A stretch of DNA of 39,618 nt from Polysphondylium violaceum (GCA_000277445.1 AJWJ01000194.1:1-39618), one strand, 5' to 3'; shown: positions 10,973 through 21,809, numbered from the stretch's first letter. Notes: generated by a model from the sequence alone, not told the origin. Made by a program: numbers and translations.

Positions 10973-13900
10973 TTATTTTTTGGATTTGTTTTGGCCAAGA
11001 TTTACATTATTTTGAATTTTGAGTAAAGTTGAGTGAATTTCATTAAAGGTTGGTCTCTTTTTAGCTTTATCAGCCCAACAGGATTTAATTAATTTGGAAT
11101 AGTCTGATGGACAATCTGATGGTATTTTAGGTCTTTTACCTTCACATACTATCACTGGTATTGTCCAACTAGTGACACCTGGATATGGTTCTGATCTACA
11201 ATATAATTCCCAAAGTATAATTCCAAATGAATAAACATCACATGATTCTGTGTATTGTTGACCTTTAATTACTTCTGGTGCTGTCCAACTTGTACCTGGG
11301 TCAAGAGTTAATTTTTTATATAGATCTGGGTCTCTAAATATACCAACACCGATGAGTTTTGCTCTTAGATCTTGAGTTATCAAAACATTTCCACTCTTTA
11401 AATCTCTATGAAATACACCAAGGGAGTGTAAATATTTCATAGCATTGACAATGTCAATAGCAATCGATATTTTTTGATAGTAGAATAGAACTTGTTTGTT
11501 TAATAATAATAAATCCCTCATAGAACCACCTTTAACAAATTCACTGACAAGGAAAACATTGTTTGGATCTTCTTTATTAGCTCCATAGAGTCTAGTAATA
11601 CATTCATGATCTAATAAACTAAATTTAATAATTAGTATTATAATAAAATTCATAAATATATTACTCAATACATACGTCATTATTGTAACTTCTCTATTAA
11701 ATTCGTCAATATTAAAATACAAATTATCTTTACTACAAACTTTGATAGCTACATCTCTCTCTTTATATCTGCCTTGATATACTTTACTACAGGCACCTGA
11801 TACCATTACTTTACCAAACTCTGATTCATCTCTTTTAATTTCATTAAATATATTGGTTTTTTTTGTCAAAACATCATTTAATATTTCATTAAAAGATTGC
11901 TTACTTAATAGTTGAGTTAGAGTTTTACCTTGGATAGTTGGTACATATTTTTCAACTAATATATTATTGTTAACAATTGATGAGTATAATATAAATGAAT
12001 AACTTTTAAAAAAACAATACATACTAGGTGGTAATGAATCACTGGAAAAAGCAGTTAAATTTGATATTGGTGGTACCGGTAAGTCAGTTGATAGTGATAC
12101 ACGTTGACCAAGATTCAACTTGCTTTTGAACTGAAGTAAAGTTAAGTGGATTTCATTAAAGGTTGGTCTCTTTTTGGGGCTATCAGTCCAACATGTTTTA
12201 ACTAATTTGGCATAGTCTGTTGGACAATCTGAGGGTATTTTAGGACGTTCCCCTCTATCTACCATCACTGGTATTGTCCAATTAGAAACACCATCATAAG
12301 GTTGTAATCTAGTGTATAATTCCCAAAGTATAATACCAAATGCATAGACATCGCATGACTCCGTGTATTGTTGACCTTTAATTACTTCAGGTGCCATCCA
12401 ACAAACTGTCCCTAAATTAACAGTCATATTTTTAGAGGCATCCATGTTTCTTGATGTACCAAAATCAATAACTTTGGCTCTTAGACCTTCTGTTATCAAA
12501 ACATTTTGAGTCTTTAAATCTCTATGAATTACATTTAACGAATGTAGATAGCTCATAGCATTAGCAATATCAATAGCAATCGATAATTTTTGAGCATAGG
12601 TTAGTTCAACTTGTTTGTTTGATAATAAATCAATGAGACTACCACTTTTAACCAATTCACTGACAAGGAAAAGATTACCTGGATTCTGTTTATTGGCTCC
12701 ATAGAATGTAGTAAAACATTCATGATGTAATAAACTGTATATTATTTAATGTTTCAATTAATATTATAAAAGATTATGATCTAAAATGAATACTCAATAC
12801 ATACGTCATAATAGAAACTTCTCTATCAAATTCATCAACACTAAAACCTATATTATTTTCACTATAAACTTTTATGGCCACATCTCTACCTTTATATGTT
12901 CCTTTGTAAACTTTACCAGATGCCCCTGATGCCATTTCTTTACCAAAATCTACTTCATCTCTTTGAATTTCATTAAATATATTGATCTTTTTCGATAAAA
13001 TATCATTTAATATTTCATTAAAAGATTGCATGCTTAATAGCTCTGCTAGAGTTTTACCTTGAATCATTGGTACGTACCTTTCAACTAATATATCATTGTT
13101 ATAGTATGAATTTATTAGTATAATATTTAGAAACCCTTTATAAATAACACATACTTGGTGGTAGTGAGTCATTGGAGGAAATAGTTAAATTTGATATTGG
13201 TTGTAATTCGGTTGAGTTTGATATAGTTTGTTGGACAAGATTTAAACTACTTTGAATTTTGAGTAAAGTTGAGTGAATTTCATTGAATTTTGGTCTCTTT
13301 TTGGGGTTATCAGTCCAACATGCTTTAATTAATTTGGCATAATCTGCTGGACAATCTGATGGTATTTTAGGTCTTTCACCTTTACATACCATCACTGGTA
13401 TATCAAAATTAGAAATACCCTGATAAGGTTTTGATCTACAATATATTTCCCAAAGTACAATTCCAAATGAATAGACATCACATGAATCTGTATATTGTTG
13501 GCCTTTAATTACTTCTGGGGCCATCCAAAAACATGTACCTATATTACTGGTCATTTGTTTAGATACATCTTTGTTTCGAGAGAAACCAAAATCAATAACT
13601 TTGGCTCTTAGATCCTCGGTTATCAGTACATTTCCACTCTTTAAATCTCTATGTATTATCCCTAATGAATGTAAATAATTCATAGCATTGGCAACATCAA
13701 TGGCAATTGATAATTTTTGAGCATAGGTTAAATCGATTGGTTTGTTTGATAATAATAGTGAGAGACTACCACTCTTCACCAATTCACTGACCAGGAAAAG
13801 ATTGCTAGGATCCTCTTTATTTGCTCCATAGAATGTAGTAAAACACTCATGATCTAATAAACTAATGTTCCAATTAATATTATTTCTAATATATAATTAT

Positions 13901-14941
13901 CTTTTTATACATACGTCATAATAGTGACTTCTCTATTAAACTCATCAACATTAAAACATAGATTATATTCACTATAAAGTTTAATCGCCACATCTTTACC
14001 TTGATATGTACCTTGATAAACTTTACCAGATGCTCCAGATGCTATTTCTTTGCCAAATTCTACTTCTTCTTTTTTAATTTCATTGTACACATTAATCTTT
14101 TTCGACAAAACATCACTTAAAATTTCATCAAATGATTGACTCTGTAATAGTTGTGTCAGAGTTTTACCTTGAATCTTTATAGAGTCCTTTTTAACTAATA
14201 AAATTATGTTAATAGATTTATAAATAATTAACTTTTAAATTATAATACATACGAGGAAATAATGTATCATAAGGTATTTGAGGCTTTTGCTTTTGTTGGG
14301 GTTTTTTTTTCTGTGATTTATTATTACCATCCCTTTTATTGATAAAAGCTTTCATAACATTTTCAAAAAGATCATCCAAACCTTGTTGAGTGAGGGAGCT
14401 GCATTCACAATATATATCAGCATTGATTTGTTTTCTCAATTCCTCACCTTGTTTTGGTGTGATTGGAGCTTGATTCTTTTGTGCAAGTTTTTCTAAAGTA
14501 TTTTGATCATTTCTTAAATCTATTTTAGTGCCACATAGAATGATTGGAACATTTTCAACAGCGAGATTATTTTTGTAATCATTATACCAAAGATTCAATG
14601 CTTTATTGTAGCTATCATGATCGACAACTGAAAAAAGAATCATGAAAACATTTGTGTGAGTATACATTAAAGGTCTTAGTCTTTCATATTCTTGATGGAA
14701 ATAGGTAATTGTTAGTACTTTGTTTTGTAAAAAGCAACAAGTCCTACTTACCCTCTTGACCTGATGACTCCCATAGACCTATTGAATAGGATCTATTATC
14801 CTCTTTGCACACCAAATTTATGCAATAATTATCAAAAGCCGTTGGTACGTAGTCGGATGGGAATTGTTGTGTAGTGAAGGTGACCAGTATTGATGTTTTG
14901 CCGGAATCACCACCTACCATTACGAGTTTAATACTCTCCAT
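10973..14941 (-). CDS. Array gene D: Rac-like GTPase, two TKL kinases and a TKL pseudokinase
   Basis: Eight exons are inferred: 14941-14752, 14690-14253, 14194-13915, 13861-13155, 13084-12805, 12734-12025, 11955-11676 and 11618-10973. They give one chain of about 1176 residues. The GTPase (1 to about 190) has a shortened P-loop (VGGDSGKT), an intact FDNY switch I and GQE switch II, and GTKIDLR. Kinase 1 (about 211-500) has VAIK, HRDLKSGN and DFGFSR. Kinase 2 (about 540-830) has VAIK, HRDLKTQN and DFGTSR. Kinase 3 (about 870-1176) keeps VAIK and HRDLK, but its glycine loop reads SGACSKV and its DFG is GVG (1052-1054), so it should be a pseudokinase. Linkers between kinases repeat the SNDSLPPS / EKYVPxIQGKTL signature. 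The introns at 11956-12024 (69 nt) and 11619-11675 (57 nt) are multiples of three without stops. Separate shorter transcripts cannot be excluded. Confidence 0.78.
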
Positions 14942-15020
14942 CTTTTAATTCTGATATATAAATTTGTTTTTTTTTTTTTTAATTACCCCTCATCACAATT
15001 TAAATCTAAATTTTAAGTTT

Positions 15021-15041
15021 GTAGAACTCGCTGAAACTAAA
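15021..15041 (-). promoter_or_regulatory. Upstream element shared by array genes D and B
   Basis: The + strand reads GTAGAACTCGCTGAAACTAA, preceded by ATTTTAAGTTT, about 80 bp upstream of the gene D start. It matches the block at 8911-8930 upstream of gene B with only a few differences. I did not find an equally good copy upstream of A or C, where only the TTTTAAGTTTTTAAAATTT part recurs (near 10943). Confidence 0.4.
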
Positions 15042-15130
15042 AAAACCTAATTTTTTTTTTGATTATTTGAAAACTTTAGAGCAAAGTTTTGCTTTTGCTT
15101 GTATCACAAAAGAATAAAAAAAAACTTACA

Positions 15131-15166
15131 AAAAATCAAAAAAAATCAAAAAAAATCAAAAAAAAC
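15131..15166. repeat. Tandem 10-nt AAAAATCAAA repeat
   Basis: Three and a half copies of a 10-nt A-rich unit lie in the spacer upstream of gene D. This is a simple-sequence feature with no evident function. Confidence 0.8.
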
Positions 15167-15204
15167 AATTGTCAGTTCTGAAACCAGTGCATTTTTTACA
15201 TCAT

Positions 15205-15333
15205 AGATTTAAAAGATGGAGAGTATTAAACTCCAATGGTAGGTGGTGGTTGGGCAAAACATCTACTCCTCTCTTTCACTACTCAACTATTCCCATCCCA
15301 TTTAGCTACTGTATAATTATTACATAGATTTTC
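15205..15333 (+). pseudogene. Inverted fragment of the gene D GTPase first exon
   Basis: From the ATG at 15216 the + strand matches the first exon of gene D (MESIKL start, P-loop region, FTTQ and PSxY), but a stop follows after about eight codons and the P-loop lysine context is lost. Similarity also covers a few bases before the ATG and runs on to about 15333. It faces away from gene D, so the two first exons lie head to head around a 270-bp spacer. This is a host-gene relic from an inverted duplication. Confidence 0.65.
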
Positions 15334-15434
15334 TGTATAGCTGTGCTAAAGTTTTACCTTACCTATACAAGTTATGATCATATTTTGAAAAAATTAACAA
15401 TAAAAAAAAGATTTTGATGGTATTTTATTTTTAG

Positions 15435-15605
15435 ACTTCTAGTAAAGAATATTTCAAACAATCTAGTCTTAAAAGATGTTGAGATATTAAAATCAATGAA
15501 AAGAACCATAGTTTAATTGAAAATACAAATAATTGGATTGTAAATGTTTTAAATAATAATAAAAGTAAAGATCCAATCAATAATGTTCCCAAGAAAAAGA
15601 AATAG
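15435..15605 (+). pseudogene. Possible terminal-exon relic of an unrelated gene
   Basis: After a T-rich tract ending in TAG (splice-acceptor-like), a frame of 56 codons reads through one internal TGA to a TAG stop. It has coding-like composition (for example NNWIVNVLNNNKSKD) and a basic end, KKKK. It does not resemble the array kinases or GTPases. I do not recognise the parent gene. It may be non-coding. Confidence 0.3.
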
Positions 15606-15660
15606 AATGAAAAATAAAATGATATCCAAAAATTTTTTTAAATCATTGATTTAATTTGAA

Positions 15661-16163
15661 GATCTTTTACCTTCACATACTGGTATTTTACAACTATCAA
15701 CACCTTGATAAGGCTCCTCCATACAATATATTTCCCAATGAAGTTACCAAATGAATAAATATCACATGTTTGACCTTTAATTACTTCTGCTGCCATCCAA
15801 TATCATTTAGATTCAAGAGTCATTGTCATTGGAATGAGTTTTGCTAAACCTTTCATTATCAATACATTTCCACTTTTTAAATCTCTAGGAATTACACTTA
15901 ATGAATGTAGATAACTCATAGCATTAGCAATATCTAAGGTAATTGATAATTTTTCAGAGGAGGCAATTTTTGTTTGTTTAAGAATAAGTCTCTAAGGCTA
16001 ACATCTTGAACCAGTTCACTGATGAAAATATTGTTTGGATCTTTATTGGCTCCAAAAAATGTGGTATAACATTCATGATTTAATAGACTAAAAGTTGTTG
16101 AAATTATTTTTTTTAATTAATATTATATTGAATAAAATAATATCACTTCTAATACATACGTCT
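15661..16163 (-). pseudogene. Broken array-type TKL kinase C-lobe
   Basis: Reading the minus strand, remnants of the C-lobe exon are clear: LLNHECYTTFFGANKD, a SELV segment, a YLHSL segment followed by PRDLKSGNVL, a WMAAEVIKGQ segment, and CDIYSFG. Several frameshifts, stops and small deletions interrupt it, and the DFG region is gone. An intron-like T-rich stretch and the ATACATACGTC splice-donor signature of the N-lobe exon remain at 16152-16162, but only traces of the N-lobe follow. An isolated piece of the N-lobe exon start (AAAGTTTTACCTTA) lies at about 15350. This is a dead member of the tandem family. Confidence 0.75.
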
Positions 16164-16330
16164 TTAAGTTCATTTGATGATTCCCAGCTCCAAAATAGAT
16201 TTTTTTTACTTTTTTTTAAATTTTTTTCATAAACTAAAATCATTATCTTTTTTAAATATATTGCTAATCCATATCTGTATCTGTGTTTTCTGATTTATCA
16301 TTTTTGTTTTTCAACGAGACAAAGAGTGGG

Positions 16331-16378
16331 ATACACACACACACACACAAGTAAACACACACACACATTCATACACAC
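16331..16378. repeat. CA dinucleotide repeat in the exportin-4 leader
   Basis: Two (CA)n runs with small interruptions lie directly before the exportin-4 start codon. They keep an upstream ATG (16326) in frame, but its Thr-His repeat translation looks like leader, not protein. Confidence 0.85.
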
Positions 16379-16379
16379 A

Positions 16380-19300
16380 ATGGAAGAAGAATTTATAAAA
16401 AATTTAGAGAAATATTGTGTGGATGTGCAATCGATCAACAAGGGCGAAAGAGATGCGGCAGAGAAGGCAATTGTTGAATTGATAAAGCTGCAAACACCCT
16501 ATTCAATGTGTTTTGCACTGTTGCAGCGATCGAAATCCAATTTAGCACATTTTTACACACTCATTCTCATGAGAGACTCTTCGATTCGCGAGTGGGCTGC
16601 CCTCGAGGCCTCGCTCAAGATTGCAATCGTTGATGGCCTTTTTGAGTATATGATGTTTATGTATTCGCTCGAATTTGTGGGCCAGGCAACCAAGAACCAG
16701 GCATTCAACACCCTTGGTGTCATTGTGAAGCGTGCGTGGATGGATGAGGACAAGTACAGCGCTGCGGGCGGGAACACCCTAAACAATATTGTGATGGAGC
16801 GTGTGTATAAGATGTTTGATTCGGGACATGCAGGTCACCTCGAGATTGGTATTCGTCTTGTTCAGGCCCTTGTCATCGAGTTTTCAGGATCGAGCAAATC
16901 GTGTAACATTCAGCTCACTTGGGACTATCATCAAAAGTGCATGTTGTCCTTCCAAACCTCGCATCTACAGCCCTTGTTTCGTAAGCTTCTCTCACTCTTG
17001 GAGCAATTTAAACAACTCCTTACATCCAACCCTGCACTTCGAGACGCCAAGACACTCTCGACACTCAACCTCACACTCAACATCTTTACCAGCATGTTGG
17101 ACTGGAAGTTTATCGATCCCAATCGTCCAAACTACAGCTTTATCTTTTCCACTGTTCAAACACCTCTAAAGCCCACCTCTGATTGGGCCCCACTATTTGT
17201 TGCACGTCCCTCACCGGTGCTCGAATTGGTCTTTGGCTTGTATCCTCTCATCAGCCACTTTGAAAAGATTCCTTCTCTTCTAAGATCCACCATGGTGCAA
17301 CTGTGTAATCTTGGCGACACTGTGTTGGACACTGTGCCAACCAAGACTCAATACATCTCTGATTTGATAAAGTATCTCCATCCACTTCTCGAAACAGCCA
17401 TCGTCACAAAGAATTGGACCGAGATGGAGGACATTAGTAACATTCTCTATAGATTCACCTACAACTTCAAGTTTATCAATATAGCCCACCTCCCCAACCA
17501 ACAAGTCCTTCCCTTTTACACCAATATTGCTCGATTTATTTTCAACTCTATGGAGCTTATGAAGATCTCTATCGACCACGGAGAGAGCGATCTTGAGGAT
17601 GAAATTGAAGCCGACTGCTTTGATATCCTCCTCAAAGCCTGGGTCTCATTGGTTTCCGATGCCGATGAAAAGTCGCAACGAAAGCGTTCCATTCTTCCAG
17701 AAAACTTTACCACTCAATTTGAAACACTCAGAGACTGCACCGGTCAAATCTTTCAACAATACATTCAAACTCGTTTGGAGCTCTCTAAAAAGGAGCTCAG
17801 CAAGTTTGACACACTCGAGGAAGAGAATGAAATTAGCGAAGACAAAAAGAAATACCAAGAACAACTTGCCTCTATTGCCTACATTGGTCGTTTTAATCCC
17901 GGTCCATCCATGGAAATCCTCAAAAATGAAATCAAACGTTGTGTCACCTCTCTCAAAGAGCGTATGTCTGATCCAGTTCTCTTTGAATCGCTCCATTGGC
18001 TCATAATCTTTGCTGGCAACCTTTTGTTTGATCCAGAGGAAAAGACTGTATCTGCCATACCAACATTGATTGAAAACTATTCCTTCTCCCAATACAACAA
18101 GGACAACAATTGCACCGACAGCATCGTTGAGCTCTCCAACGCCGTATTCTCATTCTCTATGGAGTATGAAAACCCTCTTCTCAACCACAACAATGGTGTC
18201 GCCCACATCAGTCCACTCGTCTCTCAAACCTCTCTCTGGTTTGCCGCCGGTTGGAGTCTTGTCTATCTCCTTCCATCATCAGGTCTCAATCCCAATCTCA
18301 GTCCATCTCTCCTCAAAGCCTATCACCAAGAAGACTCTGTATTTGGTATTTGTGACTACTTTCTCTATAAGGTACTTCTCAATCTCAAGACATGGCAAAG
18401 TGACATCGACGTGCTCAAAAACTCTTGTCTCCTCCTCAACAATCTCTGTCAAAACAGAGAGTTGGCTAAATTTTTAATCAAAAGTGAACACTGGTCCAAA
18501 CTATTTTACCTCCAAGACGGTCTATCTAATCTTCCAGCCAACATCCAGAGTCTACTATTTGAAGCATTCACCAAAGTCATCTTTTCCTTTGACAATGACA
18601 ATCGTCAAAAATATTTTATCGAGTTGACCAAGTCTCTTATGGACCAAATGGATACCATTCTATCAAGAAGCGATTTCAAATCAGTTGCACAAACCCCTCA
18701 AGTCAAAGAAACAATTTATTTATTTTTAGAGAAATTAAATGGTATTACCAAAGTTAGTGAAAGTATGAATCATGAAGAACAAACTCTCTACTTGGCACCA
18801 AAATTAATTTTGAAATATTCAAACTATTTCCTTGGTTTAATTCCTATTTATGATCATTATCAAGATATTATAAATTTAATTTTATCATTATATTATAATC
18901 TTACTAAACATCAATTAGAATTTTTAACTGGTAATTTATTATTTATTATTTATTATTTATAATTTATTATTTACTAAATATCAATTATTAATAATTTATA
19001 TTTTAAATAGAAAATGTTGCAAATGAAATATTCCCTTCAATTATTAATATATTTAGAGAGGTTGCTACAATTTTATCAACGAGTAAAAAGAATGCTATGG
19101 AATATAAAGATTATTATAATAGAGTTAAAAAATTGGTTAAAATTTTATATAACTTTACCTCTTTTACAGATTCTCAAGGTAATTGTACTAATTTAATTAA
19201 TCAAGTTATTTTCCATGGTCTTTGTATAATTACTCCACTTTTAACAAATAAGGATTTACTTCAAGTAAGTAGTATTTATATAATTTTTATAAATAGGAAA

Positions 19301-19871
19301 TACTAACAATATTTATAAATACTATTATTAGTATCCTAAATTATCGAGACAATTTTTCTCAATCATTACATTTATTTTTACATCTACATTTGTAGAGGTA
19401 AAGAATTTACCAGTTGAAATTTCAAATATTCTATACACATTAATTGATGGTGGTATTAATCATCATGATATGGAGATTGTTAAAGCCTGTTTTGAATGTA
19501 TCAGTAGTTTAACCGATAATTTAGAAAGAATTAAAAAGAAGCAAAACACCATCGATCCTCATTACCAAGGGGTAGTGATTCAATTTATGGGATCTGTCGT
19601 GAATTTCCTCTTACTTCAAGATTTCAATGTCGATGAATTACTCTTCCCTGCATCAAACACTCTTTTTGCTCTCATGTTGTCTAATATCGATGGCTACAGA
19701 ACAAAGGTCATCGACTTGATCACTCGTCAAGATAGCTCTATCCAAAATCGTGTCGCACAACAATTTGAAACATTGATAATCAGTGGTACCGATAGAAAAG
19801 CAAAAGATGAATTCTTGAAATCACTTCAATTATTTTTGGTCAATGTTAAGCCATTATTAAAAAAGAAATAA
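16380..19871 (+). CDS. xpo4: Exportin-4 (XPO4)
   Basis: Three exons are inferred (16380-18930, 19011-19264, 19332-19871), giving about 1114 residues, close to the roughly 1150 of animal exportin-4. The start is placed at MEEEFIKNLEKY, after the CA repeat. The protein is alpha-helical throughout, as expected of a HEAT-repeat karyopherin. Recognisable XPO4 landmarks are the N-terminal segment SIREWAALE, the VIVKRAWMDED segment (animal VIVKRGWLD), and EFSGSSKSCNIQLTWDYHQ matching the EFSSSSKTS segment. Near the C terminus LLQYPKLSRQFFSIITFIF matches the LLKFPTLC segment. In animals XPO4 exports eIF5A and Smad3 with RanGTP and imports some Sox factors; in this organism eIF5A export is the natural inference. 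The first 2.3 kb use many C-ending codons, while the stretch around both introns is strongly T/A-ending. Confidence 0.9.
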
Positions 19872-20011
19872 TAAATCTTTATTTAGTTGATCTTTACTCC
19901 ATAAGCCTTTATTTAGTATATCTCTTTTTTTTTTTTTTCTAAGATATTGATTTTTTTTTGCCTAAAAAATATTCATACATGCATATGACTCGTTTACAGA
20001 ATATGTGAGAT

Positions 20012-21717
20012 ATGAACGAAATAGTGAATAGTAGTAGTAACAATGAAATAGAGAGTAGTAGCAGTATTAGTGGTAGCAATGAAGCAACAGTAGTATCAAA
20101 TACTATTATTACCTCTGTAGAGCAATCAGAGAATGATGTATTATTAGCTTTGGAAAAGAAGAAAAAAGAATTAATGTTGGCATTCTTGGAGGAAAATAAT
20201 AGTCAAACTATTGTAATTCAAGAAAAGGCTACCACTACAGAGTTTGAAAATAATGATAACTCATCAACAACTATAATCACTGAAACAGATACTATGATTA
20301 TCGATAATAGTAATAACAACCTTTTAGAAACAAATGAAACAATAACAATGATACATTTAAAACCAAACTTTGATAATATGAAAGCTATTATCAAAAGTAG
20401 TAATGATGATAATAATAATCAAAGTGGAAAGGATAACTTTTTAAAAGGTATAAAGTTTTCACCTGATGGTACATGTATATTATCTTGTAGTGAAGATAAT
20501 TACTTAAAGCTATTTGAATTGTAAATAGATATTTATAAATAATAGATGGTTTTAATAGCATTTGAAATTAATATTATTGTTTTCGATTATTTAGGCCTTC
20601 TCAAGAGTATATTGAACAACAACAACAAACAAATGAAATAATAGATATAAAACCAATTTTAAATATTAAAGAATATAATACCATATATGATTATTGTTGG
20701 TACCCAAATATGAACTCTATGTATCAAGAAACTTGTTGTTTTTTATCTTCTAGTAGTGGTGTACCCATGCATTTATATGATGCATTTACCGGTGTTGTAA
20801 GTAGTAGTGGTCATATACTCTTAATCAATGCCTACTAATAATAATAACAATAATAACTTTAGTTAAGAGGATCTTATATACCATTTAAAGATGTAGATGA
20901 TATAGAAACAGCTTATTCTGTCCAATTTAATCAAACAGGAACTAAGATATATAGTGGATTTAAAAAATCGATAAAGATATTCGATATCAATAGACCTGGT
21001 AATGATTATGATGTAATCAGTACATACAAAAAGAAGAAAAGAAAATTAAAAGGAAACTACAATGACGAATACAATGACCTTGAACTAGCAGGTATAGTCA
21101 GCTGTATTTCATTTGACAAGGCATGCAACACAGGGCTATTTGCTGCAGCGACATACAATGGTAATCTAGGTTTATTTGATGAGAAATCCAATCAATTGGT
21201 GGATTTGATACCGTTTCCCAAGTCAATGAATAACAACAGCAATGTTGTTACGGGTATTACGCAGATTATGTTTTCACCATTGAATGGTAATTATGTTTTT
21301 GCATCGTATAGGAAATCAAATGTAATTGTAGGTTGGGATATTAGAAACACAGTCGCTGAGCAAGTGTATCAGTTTCATAGGTCATTGGATACACATCAAA
21401 GAATGACATTTGACATTGATCCCTACAGTGGCAGATATCTAACCACCGGGAGCCAAGATGGTGACCTTCACATCTATGATTTGTTTGAACCCGAGGAATC
21501 AAAGCAACTAGTACAAACGACTAGATTACAAAACTCGAGTGTCAACGGCACTTCCTTTCACCCTTTTCTACCTCTCCTCGCCACCTCCTTTGGTGAAAGA
21601 TCATTCAACATTAAAGATGATGAATGTGATCATACAAACAACAATAGCATTGAACAACAACAAGATCGAAATAGACCAAACAAATTACTCGAAGTATTTA
21701 AATTTGAAATTAAATAA
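20012..21717 (+). CDS. wrap53: WRAP53/TCAB1-like WD40 protein
   Basis: Three exons are inferred (20012-20520, 20595-20796, 20863-21717), giving about 521 residues. A low-complexity Ser/Asn/Thr-rich N terminus (1 to about 140) is followed by a WD40 propeller. The match to animal WRAP53 runs block by block: NFLKGIKFSPDGTCILSCSEDN, then YDYCWYPNMNS, then CCFLSSSSGVPMHLYDAFTG joined to LRGSY, then GIVSCISF, then VGWDIR, QRMTFDID and GRYLTTGS, and finally NGTSFHPFLPLLATSFGER. Family knowledge: TCAB1 binds the CAB box of scaRNAs and animal telomerase RNA and delivers them to Cajal bodies. An upstream ATG at 20003 is closed at once by TGA, so it is not the start. The gene begins about 140 bp after exportin-4 on the same strand. 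Confidence 0.87.
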
Positions 21718-21809
21718 CATCCTTCTTTGCTTGGCTTCCACATACTACTGCCTAGTGTGTATAGTATAGAAAACATAAATATTATTTATTTTAAATGTAC
21801 ACTCCTCTG

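Noticed and set aside
16326-16379. Upstream ATG of exportin-4
   Set aside because: Translates the CA repeat into Thr-His residues; the next ATG gives the family-like N terminus.
17280-18092. Antisense frames across exportin-4
   Set aside because: Shadows of the GC-richer coding strand; no homology and no initiation context.
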